A DNA stretch of 64,000 nt from positions 4,588,001-4,652,000 of the forward strand of contig JAUCEF010000007.1 of NCBI GenBank assembly GCA_033558025.1, given 5' to 3'. The notes beneath the pieces are model-generated. The model did not search any database. It was given only the letters and a program-made list of their open reading frames with translations, and was not told where the DNA came from. Shown here in pieces: positions 10,147 through 20,887 of this stretch (position 1 is the first letter of the stretch; the number at the start of each line of letters is the position of its first letter). Both the position numbers and the translations under genes were made by a program. Source of the stretch: Phytophthora sp. 'mugwort' (lineage: Eukaryota > Oomycota > Peronosporomycetes > Peronosporales > Peronosporaceae).

Positions 10147-11700
10147 ATGAAGCTCAGCGCCATCTTGATCGCTGCCGCCGGCCTCGCATCCACAGTCTCC
10201 GGTGCCACCTCCAGCTCCGGATCAACTGCTAACGCGGCCACAACTTCGCCTAGTGCCACCTCAACTTCAGCTGCTGGTTCTGCTGCTGGCACGGTTGCCC
10301 CGACTGAGACGGCTTCGTCTTCGGCTACAGCCACTACGGCCAGCTCCGGCACCAACACCGCTACAGTCTCTGGTGGCGATGCCTTTGCCAATCTCAAGAC
10401 CCTCAAGTACCCAGAGGATGCGTATCACATGCCTCCGGTGCGCGCCGTGCATGCCCGTGTGCAGAGCGACGCCCCAATGCTTGTGGACGGCGTCTTCGTG
10501 TCGAGCTTCGGCGATGGCGACCTTGAGGCCGGCTATCTGAGCGCCATGGACACAGTGAACACGGCGTCGGTTGAGGGTGCCTTGATGTATGTCCAGGCCG
10601 AAGGTATCAACATCAAAGTCCGTGCCGAAGAGGAGCGCTGCGAGCGCAAGTCTGGTATGTCCAACATCGTCTTCTATGAAGTCATCATCGTACAGACCAA
10701 CGAGACGATAGCCCAGTTCCAGGACTCGTGGGGCAAGACGCCCGAGTACGGCCCGATGCTCCCCATGGACGGCGGTCGCTGCACGCCTCTCTCGGGTGAC
10801 GATGTCTTCCCCGCTGGCTGCTTGCAGTTCAACGGTGATGACGATCAACCCAACGTCGGTCCGTTCATCGGTGGTGGCATCAAGGATGACGATGTGCGCG
10901 CCCCATACCCGGACAACTACTGGTTCTCCTTCCCGAACACGTGCCCACTCAAGGGCTGGGGTGACAAGACGGACGAATGCCGCGGAAGCACCCGCAAGGG
11001 ACTGTGTAGCTACGGCCAGGGCCCCGACGGTGTGGACTGTACTTTCGCCTACAACATCCTTGGGTGGGTCACCATTGACGACGTGGTTGGAATCACTGCC
11101 ATTGAGAACCCAGACACAGGCTCCACGTATGCTAACTTCACTGAGTGGTGCATGGCCGACTCGAACCATACCGAGTTCGCTGCTGACGCCGAGACGGGCG
11201 AGATGGAGACCGGTCTGTCGTTCTGGGAGGACCCGCTAAACTCCACCGCTAACGCTGTCCGTGCCGAGGCTGTGGTTGCCAAGTACGAGAAGACGCTCTC
11301 TTCGGGCTCTTCGCAGATTGAAGACACTCTTATCGCTGCCTTCCGTACGCTGCCCACTCCTGAGGAGCTCGCGGCTCTTAACCCGCCGTGCTACAAGACT
11401 GTCGAGGCCTGCGGATCTGGCAACGGATGCAAGCGCGTCGGCTACTCGCAGCTATGCACGGAGTGCGAGGCTGACGAGGGCTGCCCGACCGGCGGCAGTG
11501 GCTTCGAGTACCCGAAGCTTGAGAAGGCTTACACGACGTTGTCGGAGAACGAGACCACTACCAACCTGGATGATGGCAACAGCACCACCACTGCCTCGGG
11601 CTCGGCTGCTGGCTCCAGCAGTACCGGTGCTGCCTCTACTCTAACCTTCACTGCTGCCTCGGTAGCAGTTGGTCTCATGACTGCGGTGCTGGCTCTGTAA
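10147..11700 (+). CDS. secreted GPI-anchored-type surface glycoprotein, unknown function
   Basis: A 517-residue intronless ORF. MKLSAILIAAAGLASTVSG is a clear signal peptide. Residues about 20-80 are a Ser/Thr/Ala-rich linker suited to O-glycosylation. The central part (about 85-460) is a compact cysteine-rich ectodomain with repeated Cys spacing (NTCPLKGWGDKTDEC, KGLCSYGQGPDGVDC, CGSGNGCKRVGYSQLCTEC) and several N-glycosylation sequons (NET, NFT, NHT, NST). A second Ser/Thr linker near 475-500 leads to a hydrophobic C-terminal tail (about 500-517) with small residues before it, the standard arrangement for a GPI-anchor signal. It probably sits on the plasma membrane or in the cell wall. It carries no RxLR or LFLAK motif, so there is no reason to call it a host-translocated effector. 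No enzyme motif is recognised. A strong initiator upstream suggests good expression. Confidence 0.82.
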   Translation: MKLSAILIAAAGLASTVSGATSSSGSTANAATTSPSATSTSAAGSAAGTVAPTETASSSATATTASSGTNTATVSGGDAFANLKTLKYPEDAYHMPPVRAVHARVQSDAPMLVDGVFVSSFGDGDLEAGYLSAMDTVNTASVEGALMYVQAEGINIKVRAEEERCERKSGMSNIVFYEVIIVQTNETIAQFQDSWGKTPEYGPMLPMDGGRCTPLSGDDVFPAGCLQFNGDDDQPNVGPFIGGGIKDDDVRAPYPDNYWFSFPNTCPLKGWGDKTDECRGSTRKGLCSYGQGPDGVDCTFAYNILGWVTIDDVVGITAIENPDTGSTYANFTEWCMADSNHTEFAADAETGEMETGLSFWEDPLNSTANAVRAEAVVAKYEKTLSSGSSQIEDTLIAAFRTLPTPEELAALNPPCYKTVEACGSGNGCKRVGYSQLCTECEADEGCPTGGSGFEYPKLEKAYTTLSENETTTNLDDGNSTTTASGSAAGSSSTGAASTLTFTAASVAVGLMTAVLAL

Positions 11701-13118
11701 GTCGATTAGAAGATGCATTTAAACGACCGAGAGAAATCTCAGTCACTGTCCATTTTGCTTCCGAGCTTTTGCTAGTAAATAAAAAGAAGGTTTAATGTGA
11801 ATCAATAGTTCCGCTACCGTATGATAAAAGTTCAGCGCAGTAAGCCACCCTGGAGAAATAGCCTCTTCCGTTAACTGATACAATAATTACCCCCAGGACC
11901 ATTTTTGACTTCGCGTGGAGTAAGTGTGTTTGTGAGCACGATGTGGTCGATGCAATACGTGAGTATTTGCTACGGTGGCAGCGTTGTGTTCTCGTGAATA
12001 GAGAATGACCTTGGGAATATCAAATCCAGCCAGAATGGACCTCACCCGGATGCGAGCTCCACCGTTGCCGTCGATACACACGCCGCTAGCTCTGCAGGAC
12101 CTTATACTGTAGTTTTTTTAGTCTCATCGACGCAGTACGCTGTATCTGGAGTATCTTCCGAAGTATTGGACCGAGTTCTTACTGTTTCCAGCCCCTGAGT
12201 GTTAGAGGCATTTTTCAAATATCACCGAGGATGCACACCAAGATGCACATCTAAATCAATACGATTTCTGTCACCGTGGTGACCCAGACAGCATCAAAGT
12301 CAACGTTAGGAGTGCACAGAAGAAAATGACCTTGGGCTCTTGCAAACCGCGACAAGATATGGAGTCAGTTAGCTAACACTTTGAACGAAGACATGAGTCT
12401 GTTCGCACTGGGCTTCATGGCGCAGAAGTGGCGCAACAAAAGTTGGTACTCCTTGGACATGTCATCACATCCCAGTTAAAACCACAACGAAAACATAAGG
12501 AAGTCAAACATCTACATGTAAGACTGCTAACGCTATTTTTCCGATTCATTAGTTTCAGTCAGGCATTTCGTAAATTTGCTCACAATTACGAAAGAAAGTC
12601 TTCAGGTTCGTTAGTTTTGTCAGCCTGTCCTCAAGCCGAAAATCGCTCCAGCTGAACGCTTAAAATGGGTAACATAGTGATCTTCTGAGCAGACTCGACA
12701 GCAATTCTGTTTGTTGCCTGCAAATCTGACGTCGTTGCAACGGATCAGTTTGCGCACGGCGTTATCTTCATCTACATGGACATCTTGCTTAACCTTCCTC
12801 GTCTTTCTCAGTCTTGCCGCACTACCTTTCGATGGTGGTAGCATTTTTCATAGAAGACCGCGGTCGCAACGTTTACTGCTGCTGCATTGTTGAAGTCCCA
12901 GACACAAATAGCGAGATCGTCAACTAAAAACTCACACCATAAAACACACGAACACGACGTCTCTAAATGCCTCCAGCGACTCGACATCACAAAACCGTAA
13001 AAACAATATGCATTCTTTGTTTTTTCACCGCTGATCCATCCCATACTCTTTTCTCCTCTTCATCGAGTCTTCATCGTTACTCTCTTTCAATAAAGAACCT
13101 CCCACTTTCTCTCCGTCA
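11701..13118. other. intergenic, 1.4 kb
   Basis: Downstream of both flanking genes, so a convergent 3' region. AGTAAATAAAAAGAAGG near 11775 may hold the polyadenylation signal of the GPI-protein gene. The string AATGACCTTGGG occurs twice, near 12004 and 12326. No supported gene was seen. Confidence 0.45.
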
Positions 13119-14021
13119 TCAGCAACAGCCGCTCTTGGCCTTGCCAGTGTCCACATGCGTGGCTCCCCTCACCCGCAGCCCGCTACTTCTCGACGCCCCG
13201 GGACTGAAACCGAGCTCGTCGTCCTCCACAATCTGAATGGGTTGTCCCCGTCCTCCGCCGCGACTTCTCGGTACTTCTTCTGTCCTGTTCACTCGCTGCG
13301 TCTGCTGCGCCTGTGGCTGCGTTCTCTCCTCTCTCGCTCTGCTGGTCGGGGGTTTAGCCAGCGGTTCGTCATCCTCATCGTCGTCATCAGCGATTAACGC
13401 GCTGCCCTTCTTCTTTTTGCCGCCTGTGCGGCCCAACATGCGGCGTGTGAGCTCCACAAATACGTCCTCGAGACCGCGGTTAAGCTTGGCGGACGTGTCG
13501 AAGTGCGCAGCACCCACCGACTCGGCGTAGCGTTTCGCTTCATCCTCAGGCACCTTGCGGTTGCGGTGCAGGTCGCTCTTGTTGCCGGCGATGCAGATAG
13601 AAATGTCGTCCCCTACAATGCGCCGCAGCTCGCGCACCCATGTGCGGACCTTTCGGAAAGATTCAGCGTCCGTGATGTCGTACACGAGCAGCGCGCCGTC
13701 GGCATCACGGTAGTAAATGGGACCGAGGGCGTGAAAGCGCTCCTGGCCCGCCGTGTCCCAGAGCGAGAGCGCCACGCGGCGATTGTCCACGAGCAGCCGC
13801 TTGTCCAGGTACGAGGCCTGCATCGTCGACACCTGCCGCTCGTCGTACTCGCCCTTGATGTAGCGCAGCAGGATGGATGTCTTGCCCACGCGGCCTGCGG
13901 GTATTAGTACACACAGAGAGAGCTGGAGGTTAAAGGGGGGCGGGGCGGCAGTGTAGAGTGAATATTTTTTACCTTCGCCGAGTAGGACGACCTTGAGCTT
14001 CTTCGTCGAGCGTTCACCCAT
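13119..14021 (-). CDS. Rab21-like small GTPase (two exons)
   Basis: Model join(14021..13973, 13894..13119), 274 residues. A 78-bp intron (13972-13895, GTAAAA...CCCGCAG) splits the P-loop codon: exon 1 ends LLGE and exon 2 resumes with GRVGKTS, restoring GEGRVGKTS, whose GEG start is typical of Rab21. Other G-box motifs are intact: switch II WDTAGQERFHALGPIYYRDA, G4 NKSD and G5 TSAK. The STMQASYLDKRL effector region is also Rab21-like. The protein ends SGCC, a double-cysteine geranylgeranylation signal. Rab21 acts on early endosomes and in integrin and endocytic trafficking in animals; the role here is by homology. The hypervariable region is about 50 residues longer than usual and contains a lysine cluster (GGKKKKGS), an acidic run (DDDDEDDE) and an Arg/Gln-rich segment. 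Confidence 0.9.
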   Translation of the reverse strand: MGERSTKKLKVVLLGEGKKYSLYTAAPPPFNLQLSLCVLIPAGRVGKTSILLRYIKGEYDERQVSTMQASYLDKRLLVDNRRVALSLWDTAGQERFHALGPIYYRDADGALLVYDITDAESFRKVRTWVRELRRIVGDDISICIAGNKSDLHRNRKVPEDEAKRYAESVGAAHFDTSAKLNRGLEDVFVELTRRMLGRTGGKKKKGSALIADDDDEDDEPLAKPPTSRAREERTQPQAQQTQRVNRTEEVPRSRGGGRGQPIQIVEDDELGFSPGASRSSGLRVRGATHVDTGKAKSGCC

Positions 14022-14814
14022 TGCTGCGACTGGAAAAAACTAACTTATCAGAAGACTTCGACCGCAGTCTCGCTACTGAGCAAAGTACGGCACGGTGGCT
14101 TGCGGATGCGGCGGCAGTAGAGCAGAAGTCGAGTCGGTGAAGTCGCGCTCGATGGGCTTTTATGCCTCTGCTTCTTTTTCTTCCGAATCTATTTTCGACC
14201 AATCGGAGACTTTAGCTAAAACGGAGCTTATAAGAAAAAACTTGTTTTTCTCATTTGCAATCCTGCATTGGCGTAGGCAAAAATCGACGGAGGCGGGCTT
14301 GGAGAGACTTCCTTCAAGCTACCCAGGATGCTACTAAGGCTACACGAAGGCTGAGATAAGAAATATACCGATGTTAACTGGCCCCACAAATAAAACAGAA
14401 CTGTTGGGCTGCGCTAGCAGCTCAATGCCCCCATTTACTCCGCCGCCTTCGCCCTTTGACTCGCATACACAAGCCGCCAATGCGCGCGCTGCGGGCGCCC
14501 AGATCGTTCATTGTTCTCAGGACGGGTATATTATATTCGTCCGCAGGATCCGGCACGTCACACGAGAGACACGCACTCGTCCTCTTCGGTCAGCCATCGC
14601 GATATCCCTGGACTGGGCTTTATCCTTCCTCTCGATGGCTCTGTGACAACGAGAAATTTCGATTCTGTGAAAGAGTGATACTGCGCCCCACTGGGTTAGG
14701 TAAAAACGTCTCATACATTAAGCCTACCCCTCAGATCTATCCGTCCGGTGTGTAGAGTATACCCTACTGTATACCGGCAGCCCAGGCCATTCATTTGGAA
14801 AGAACGCGTGGCGG
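14022..14814. other. intergenic; Rab21 promoter side
   Basis: Upstream of the Rab21-like gene (-). A CCAAT motif (ATTGG on the complement) lies near 14201. Beyond about 14400 the DNA is low in coding character and approaches the MULE remnant. No gene is supported. Confidence 0.4.
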
Positions 14815-14849
14815 TAGGAATATGGGCCGCGACCCACGTATAAAGGCGG

Positions 14850-17800
14850 TTGGGAGGGTGCCGTACCAGCTCGGCCGTGATGCAACGACGATTCCCCAAC
14901 TACTCGCCGTCGCGGTCGTCCCTATCCAGCGACGAGGAATGGGCATTCTGCGACGGAGACCGCGAGCCACACGGGCAGTCAGCCCAAGCAAGGGCGCTCC
15001 GAAGGATTGAACCATCTTGGACTGTTCAGGGCTTCGCACACGACGGTCAGCAGCTCCAGGTGCTCACGCCGGCCTTCCAACGATCTGAGTTCGAGCCTTG
15101 GGAGGATATGTAGCGCTATTTGGGTGACTACATGAAGCAAACTTACAAGGTATGCGACTGCTGCTGGATCTGAGCATGGAGATGTTGTGGGACTGACATG
15201 ATATGTATTGATGGCGTTTGTGCTTGGTTTATGATAAGGCTTTCGCGTCCGCATTCACAATACTGTGACTTCCAGAAACAACAAGATCCGCTCGTCGGGG
15301 TCGAAACAACCCTTGCTGCCGGATGAGCGGAAAAACTACGTGAAGACTTTCATCTGCACGCATTCGAGGACATTCAAGCAGCGCGGGGAAGGTAAGCGGA
15401 AACGGCTTCAGTCGAGAGCTATGGAATGTAGTGCCCAGGTATGTTTGTGCTGGTTGGGCTGAGTTGGATAATATTGTGTATATTTGGGCAAGTTGGGCGT
15501 CGGGGTGCGTAGTTGGTCTGACTGGGTACGCCATATATGAGCTAATGTTAATACAGATCAATGCATGTGTCCAAGTCGATGGTAACACGGTTCCTACGTT
15601 TGTTTTGCGGGTTACTTCGTCGCGTTCGGGGCATAATCACCCCTTGAAGATGCACACTTTCAATCAGTATCCACACAATCGAACTGCATTGGAGCCGGGC
15701 GTGGTGACGACGGTGAACGAGCTTAAGAAAGCTGGGACCAAAGAGAAACGCATATTCAAATTCATCCACGACCACTCTGAGTGTAATCCCTCCAATCAAG
15801 ACGTACACAACCTAGTCCGCAGGCTAAAAAAGAGGGAAGACACGGCTCCTACCAGCGCAAAACGGCTGAAGCAGTGGATGATCGAATTATCGGAGATGCT
15901 AGAAATGTTGACGGATTTCCGTGGGTTTGGTGCACAATATTGTACGATTTGTTCTAGTTATGTTATCGTCTAACCCGTTCTAAACCCGATATATCTCGTG
16001 GTCTATCGCCACGTGTATTATTTGCAGACCAAGCATATGCGCGGATTGTTCGACCGATTTCCGGAAGTCTTGATGATTAACGCCGCGCACGGAAGCTAAC
16101 GCTTCCAAGTACAATGTGTTCTCGATAATGGCCCACGATGTTTTTGGAAATGACCAGTTTGTTTAACATGCCGTTGTCCAAAATGAGCGCGGTCCGACGC
16201 TTATGACGGCGATGGAGGAATTCAAGCGAAACAACCCTGCCTGGTCACGGATAAGGTGCATCTTCAACGACAAATATTTCACGGAGATGTCAGTGCTCAA
16301 GATGGCTTTTCCGGACGCCATTGTGTTACTCTGTCAATTTCACGTTCTACAGTATCTGCGCGAGGAGATAGCAAGCGCGGAGTATGGATTCACGCCACGA
16401 TAGAAGCAGCAGTTGCATGATATTGTGAACCTGTTCGTGTACGCGAGAATCGAGCGGGAATTCTTGAAATATCGGAGGTATATGCAGCACATCATGATAC
16501 CGGTCGCGGTGATATCTTACGTCGATCTGGAGTTGGATCAAGAATTCCCCAGTTGGGTGCTGGTAATGATGAGTTGGGCAAGGGTAGGAGTGGTGTGGGT
16601 GCTAGTAGTGATGGGGGCGTGCTGTGCGCCGATAATAGAAACTTGGGCGCAGCTGTTGAAGATGACGGTGATCACTTATCCAAACATCCATTCGAGGTTT
16701 ATTTCGCGGAGAACTGGGATTCTTGTTGATCCATGTGGTGCTCGTTCGGGAGACAAAATGCAGTTACGTTGGGCAACAATATAAACAACAGAATTGAAGC
16801 CTCCTGGAAGCAGTTGAAGGATCTGGTGGACTCGTTTATGGGAGTAGATGAGTGTATTGCTTCCATTTATGCGCTGCCAGTCTCAAAAAAGGAGACGTTT
16901 CTGGATGCTTTGTACAAGTTGAGCATCGGGCGTAATTCCAAGTACGATGCGGAGATGCAGTTTCTATCCAACTTAGTGAGTGAGCCTGCCTGCGAACTCG
17001 TTACGAGCAGTACATCATTGCGGCAACCAAGGCCAAATATTAGTACTCCGAGCTAGTTCCCGACGTGTTTTTAATCAAGTATGCTTCCGACGAAGAAGCC
17101 GCACTTGACGAGCCGAGGAGTGAATACTCGGTCCCTCAACGCGACTGGTCATGCTCGTGTCCATTTATGAGCTCGCGATTGTTGCCTTGCCGGCACGTAT
17201 TCTCCTTCGGAAGGCGCTTGGATTCGATAGCGTCATCCCCACCGATTTGCTTAACCCGATATGGTTACTGGCGTCATTACGTACGTGCTCAGAACTACCC
17301 CAGCTTTCTGGTGAACCGTTTGCTGTTTCTTGTGTGATACAATAGTTGGATGTGGTGTGAGAATCCAATCGAAAATATCGCGAAGCAAACTCAGTTGCAT
17401 CAAATATTAGCGAGCATTTAAGTGGCCTGGGAATGAATGAGTACAAGACGACAATGAAAGCCCTTCGCGATGTTGCGAATTTTTTCAAGCATGGTGAATA
17501 TGACGCAATTGGTTCTAGGCACCATGGCTATTTAGCTGATTCGGGTCCAGTAGGTGATGCCGTAATCGAGATCACTGGAACGGACGAGGTGAGCACAGAT
17601 GTGCACGTTGCCGTATATTCAGGTTCTGAGAGTGTCCTCATCGATAATTCAGCTTCTGATACAGTACCGACAACCCAGTTGCGCACCGAGTTGGGCTTTG
17701 GGACGACCAAGTTGGGCTCCGATACTTCACAGCTGGGCTCTGGGACGACCGAGCTGGGATCTGGGACAACTCAATTGGACACAGTTCTCGAACCGAGCCC

Positions 17801-17930
17801 AACACAGGGAAGATATATCAGCTTAGACGATATCAACGATGCATTTGAGATTCAAAGTCCACCCAAACCAAGAGGGCGGCCCAAAACGAAAGCTCAAAGC
17901 AGTCAAGGCAAAAGCAGAACTTGATAATCT
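14850..17930 (+). pseudogene. MULE transposase pseudogene with FAR1-type domain and SWIM finger
   Basis: Pieces in order: FEPWEDM and DYMKQTYK (15085-15149); an inferred 89-bp intron (15150-15238, AAG|GTATGC); FRVRIHNTVTSRNNKIR and KTFICTHSRTFKQRG...RAMECSAQ to 15438; an inferred 118-bp intron (15439-15556, GTATGT...ATACAG); INACVQVDG, SSRSGHNHPLK and VHNLVRRLKKRED to about 15930. Then the DDE domain in changing frames (GLFDRFPEVLMINAAHG near 16045, CIFNDKYFTEMSVLKMAFPDA near 16260, LLCQFHVLQYL near 16330, NNRIEASWKQLKD near 16790). The SWIM finger CSCPFMSSRLLPCRH lies at about 17150-17205. A tail with GRPKTKAQ ends at 17924. In-frame stops at several points, for example after FTPR at 16401, show that it is dead. 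Confidence 0.75.
17689..17772 (+). repeat. four 21-bp tandem repeats inside the MULE tail
   Basis: Four head-to-tail units of AGYTGGGNTYTGGGACGACCN type, encoding a seven-residue repeat (ELGSGTT-like). A partial fifth unit follows. Unit 2 is the most diverged. Confidence 0.75.
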
Positions 17931-18170
17931 CAATGGTTCAAGAAAATCTGGATATGTATGAGAACCAACTGAATCTCCTCTCGGTGTACGAAATGAACAC
18001 GCTCCAACCTTCCGGAACCCGCACGAGAAGCTGCTCCAGTTCAATGTGTTCAGATTCTAAATCAAACCAAAGCCTCCCATTGCCCATGAAATTTTGAAGT
18101 TGCCTTCAACTAAACCGTTGATGAGACCCGAGGTAATTTGCAAAATATTCCCAAATAACCTCATAAAAAA

Positions 18171-20421
18171 GGTCACGTACCAACGGAAACACACTCGTGT
18201 TCGAGAATTGGACACTGCTCTCGAGATGTAGGTGTTGGCGTCTTGGCCAACTCAACAGTGATGCTCATGAAAAATGGCACAGTGCTCGCGAAACGTTGAA
18301 GAAGATCGAACGAACGTTAATTTGGATGAAGCAGTTGGAATTCTCGCGTGTCGACATCCCCATATTTTAGCCGCAGATGACCCGGATCTGCCGGAAAAAG
18401 TGATGACAGTGCTAGTAATCAGTCTTCTTCATCGATGCCATGTCATGTTGAAGAGGTTTAGACCGCTGTGCGATTCCGTCGTAAAAGGTATCATAGCTAA
18501 TAATGCGTGCCGAGAGGTCATAAGTGAGACCAGAAGGTATTTTTGTTGCGGCTTGTTTGCACATAAGACACTAGAATTTCAGTCAACCACAACCAATGCG
18601 TTAAGTGTCTCCCCTTGTACTTTCTACGCGGTTAATCAAACAGAACACACCAACGGAAACTGCTGGATCTCAACTCCAAAACGCGAGGTGTGTGATCTGG
18701 AACTGGTGCCAGCTCAATTGACACTTGGATAAGGCCTTCGTTGTACTGAAAAGAAAACTGAGATTGTGAGTCATCTCTCTAATAATGCCCCTACCCCCCC
18801 CCCCCCAAAAAAAAAATATGGCATCTGAATGGGGTCATGCGATATTGCCCCACTCTCTTTTAGTACCCCACCTCTAATAATATTTATTAGAATGATCAGA
18901 ATTTTCAGATCGGAGCCCGCATAAATTAATCGCCATTGGAACCTCGGTGACGACGCCAGTCAAGCTCAGGGAGCAGCTTTTCACCTTTCATTGTCAATTT
19001 CGAGTGGTGACGATGAAGCCTAAGTTTACGGTGGAGAGAAGCTGCCTGTAGTCCAAATACTGCAGACTTCGAGCTTCCGGTTGCCAGAAAGTATAAGCTC
19101 GACAGGAAGACATCGAGCATGTGTAGTAGTTTGTCAAGGAGTACAACATGCAGTACTCGAACATTTCCAACATGGAATGAGAGTGCTGGGTTTCTTGACC
19201 ATAATCGCAATACGACCATCGAATTCCGTGGGGCCAATTACGTCAACCTGCAGTCGTTTGGCTTTGAGAAAAAGTGTTACCGCTGTCTTTGTAGCTTCTG
19301 CTTTAGGGTGTACAATGAAGCCCTCTATGATCTTGACCCCTTCGTCCTCTATGACGACGAAGGGGTCAAGATTTAACGCCCCATCCCTTTATAGTGCCCA
19401 CCTGTAATAGTGCCCCATGTAAGGCCTCGGGCACTACGATATCGCAGGGTTTTTTTTTTTTGGCAATGACCAATCTGCGAGGACCTACTCGCGGTAAGTA
19501 CAACTCCTCTTATTCAATGTAACAACTTCGAGTACCCTTTTGCATTTGTCTATAGGTCTAAACGACGTTTACGACGACGGCAGAGCAAAGTTGGCCGCGA
19601 CCTCGCCACCGTCAGCGTTTGGGACGATCGGGATGGAACCATAAACTGGCCTGAGCAAGGCGACGTCGTCAAGTTCATAAGTTTTACTGGTCTTCGGATG
19701 TACAAGGCGACTTCCTCCAATTCTCGATCCGTCCCGACGATATGGAATTCTAATCTTTTACTATGGTTACCTGGGTGCTGCGATCACCAACACCCAGCTG
19801 AAGTCTACTGGGCCCACCCGCGTCAAATTTTATTTCCACGCTTAAACGTCAATACTTTTTCACTTGCTACCGGCCTATGTATTCTCCCGGAGCAGCGCTC
19901 CGGGTCGCCTATGCTAGACCATCTAGTGGTTGTGACGATAAAGAGACAGGATAGAATAGGGCTTAATCAGAATCAGAACCGAATTTGACTTGAGCATCAC
20001 AAGTGCCTCGCCATTGCCAGGAAGAGGGCATTGACCTTATGCAAAGCAGGCGTATCGGATCTAGCGTAGGCTGAGCTAGCTAGCTGGATAATATATTGGC
20101 CAAATGATACCACCTAGTGATTTACCATACAACTGCACCTTCCAGATCGACTGGAGTACTGCTTGTCCGGATGACCTCTTGGTGCCTCAACAACCAGCTA
20201 TCCTGCTATAGGAAGTGCCAAGCCACAACAAGGAAGAATATGTGGAATGGATAATTCACATTACCAGGCAACTACAGGTCGGATCTATCTCCAAACCGCC
20301 AGATTTGAGTTTGACAATGGCAAGATTGATATACCGGTCATAGAGTAAGGAAATTCGAGCTTCTCCACCTCAGTTAGGATGTCGGTTCTAACTATTTTGC
20401 GTATTTTACTTATCCCGCTAA
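18171..20421. other. repeat-derived intergenic DNA, unclassified
   Basis: Contains an ORF at 18274-18732 (+, 152 codons), which may be the decayed end of the MULE or an unrelated relic. Also present are a C14A10 homopolymer run near 18790, the AATAATGCCCC/AATAGTGCCCC motif near 18780 and 19408, a 17-bp hairpin at 19330-19372, and relic coding-like segments at 19590-20040. None could be tied to a named family. Confidence 0.4.
19330..19372. repeat. perfect 17-bp inverted repeat (hairpin)
   Basis: Arm ATCTTGACCCCTTCGTC at 19330-19346 pairs exactly with 19356-19372 across a 9-base loop. Its setting is repeat-like DNA without a supported gene. Confidence 0.85.
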
Positions 20422-20756
20422 ACCGCACTAAGAGCGATGTCCAAATAAAAATGTTATTGTTTTTTTGGAAGACGCCTTAGAACGATGTCTAAATAAAAAA
20501 TCGCGTACTTATCTGCATCAACTTATTTCTTAAGGGGGTCGCGAAAAAAAACTAGATTCCGGTTTTGTCAGCTTTTAAGTCAATGAAAAGAAATAGGTAT
20601 CGGACCTGCTTTTCTGATGGGCGGTCGGCTTATTCTGGGGAGGGAATAAAACCAAATATATTAAGATGGAATTGCGTCACGGAGCGCCGCTCCTCAGATA
20701 AAGCGTCTTCCAAAAAAAACAATATCTTTTTTATTTGGGCATCGCTTTAACTGCGG
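20422..20756. mobile_element. 335-bp MITE, Tourist/Harbinger-like (TAA target duplication)
   Basis: The left end (20422-20480) and the complement of the right end (20703-20756) share an imperfect terminal inverted repeat of about 50 bp. Both contain ACCGCA, AGCGATGYCCAAATAAAA, ATTGTTTTTTTGGAAGACGC in the same order. TAA flanks both sides (20419-20421 and 20757-20759), the target size of PIF/Harbinger elements. The left repeat is partly duplicated internally (AACGATGTCTAAATAAAA near 20481). There is no coding capacity. It lies about 130 bp upstream of the lipase start codon, so it may affect that promoter. Confidence 0.75.
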
Positions 20757-20887
20757 TAATTACATGCGTAGTTTTTGAAATAAACAGGAGCAATTGCGAA
20801 ATGTTCGCCAGAGCTCCGCTTTTGTACTGAAAGAACTCTGATTGGTGGAAAAGTAGACTCAGATGGTGTTTTCACACTTCAATTAAG

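Larger units (their letters stand above)
14815..18170 (+). mobile_element. degenerate Mutator-like (MULE/FAR1-type) transposon
   Basis: Limits are approximate, because no convincing terminal inverted repeats were found. The internal reading frames on the plus strand follow the order FAR1-type zinc-finger region, MULE DDE domain, SWIM zinc finger and basic tail. Stops and frameshifts interrupt the DDE part repeatedly, so it is an inactive copy. A tandem 21-bp repeat lies inside the tail. Confidence 0.7.

Noticed and set aside
10267..11169. 300-codon minus-strand ORF opposite the GPI-type protein
   Set aside because: Mirror frame of a GC-biased gene. The sense strand has a signal peptide, an initiator and ordered Cys spacing, while the antisense has none.
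10147..11700. RxLR or Crinkler effector
   Set aside because: No RxLR, dEER or LFLAK motif after the signal peptide, and the C-terminus carries a GPI-type anchor signal instead.
18274..18732. 152-codon ORF as a real gene
   Set aside because: No domain, no supporting splice or promoter signal, and it directly follows a dead transposon. Left as unclassified relic DNA.
18786..18812. C/A homopolymer run as a poly(A) tail of a retrotransposed gene
   Set aside because: The C run directly before the A run and the absence of any adjacent gene-like sequence fit slippage in simple repeat DNA better.
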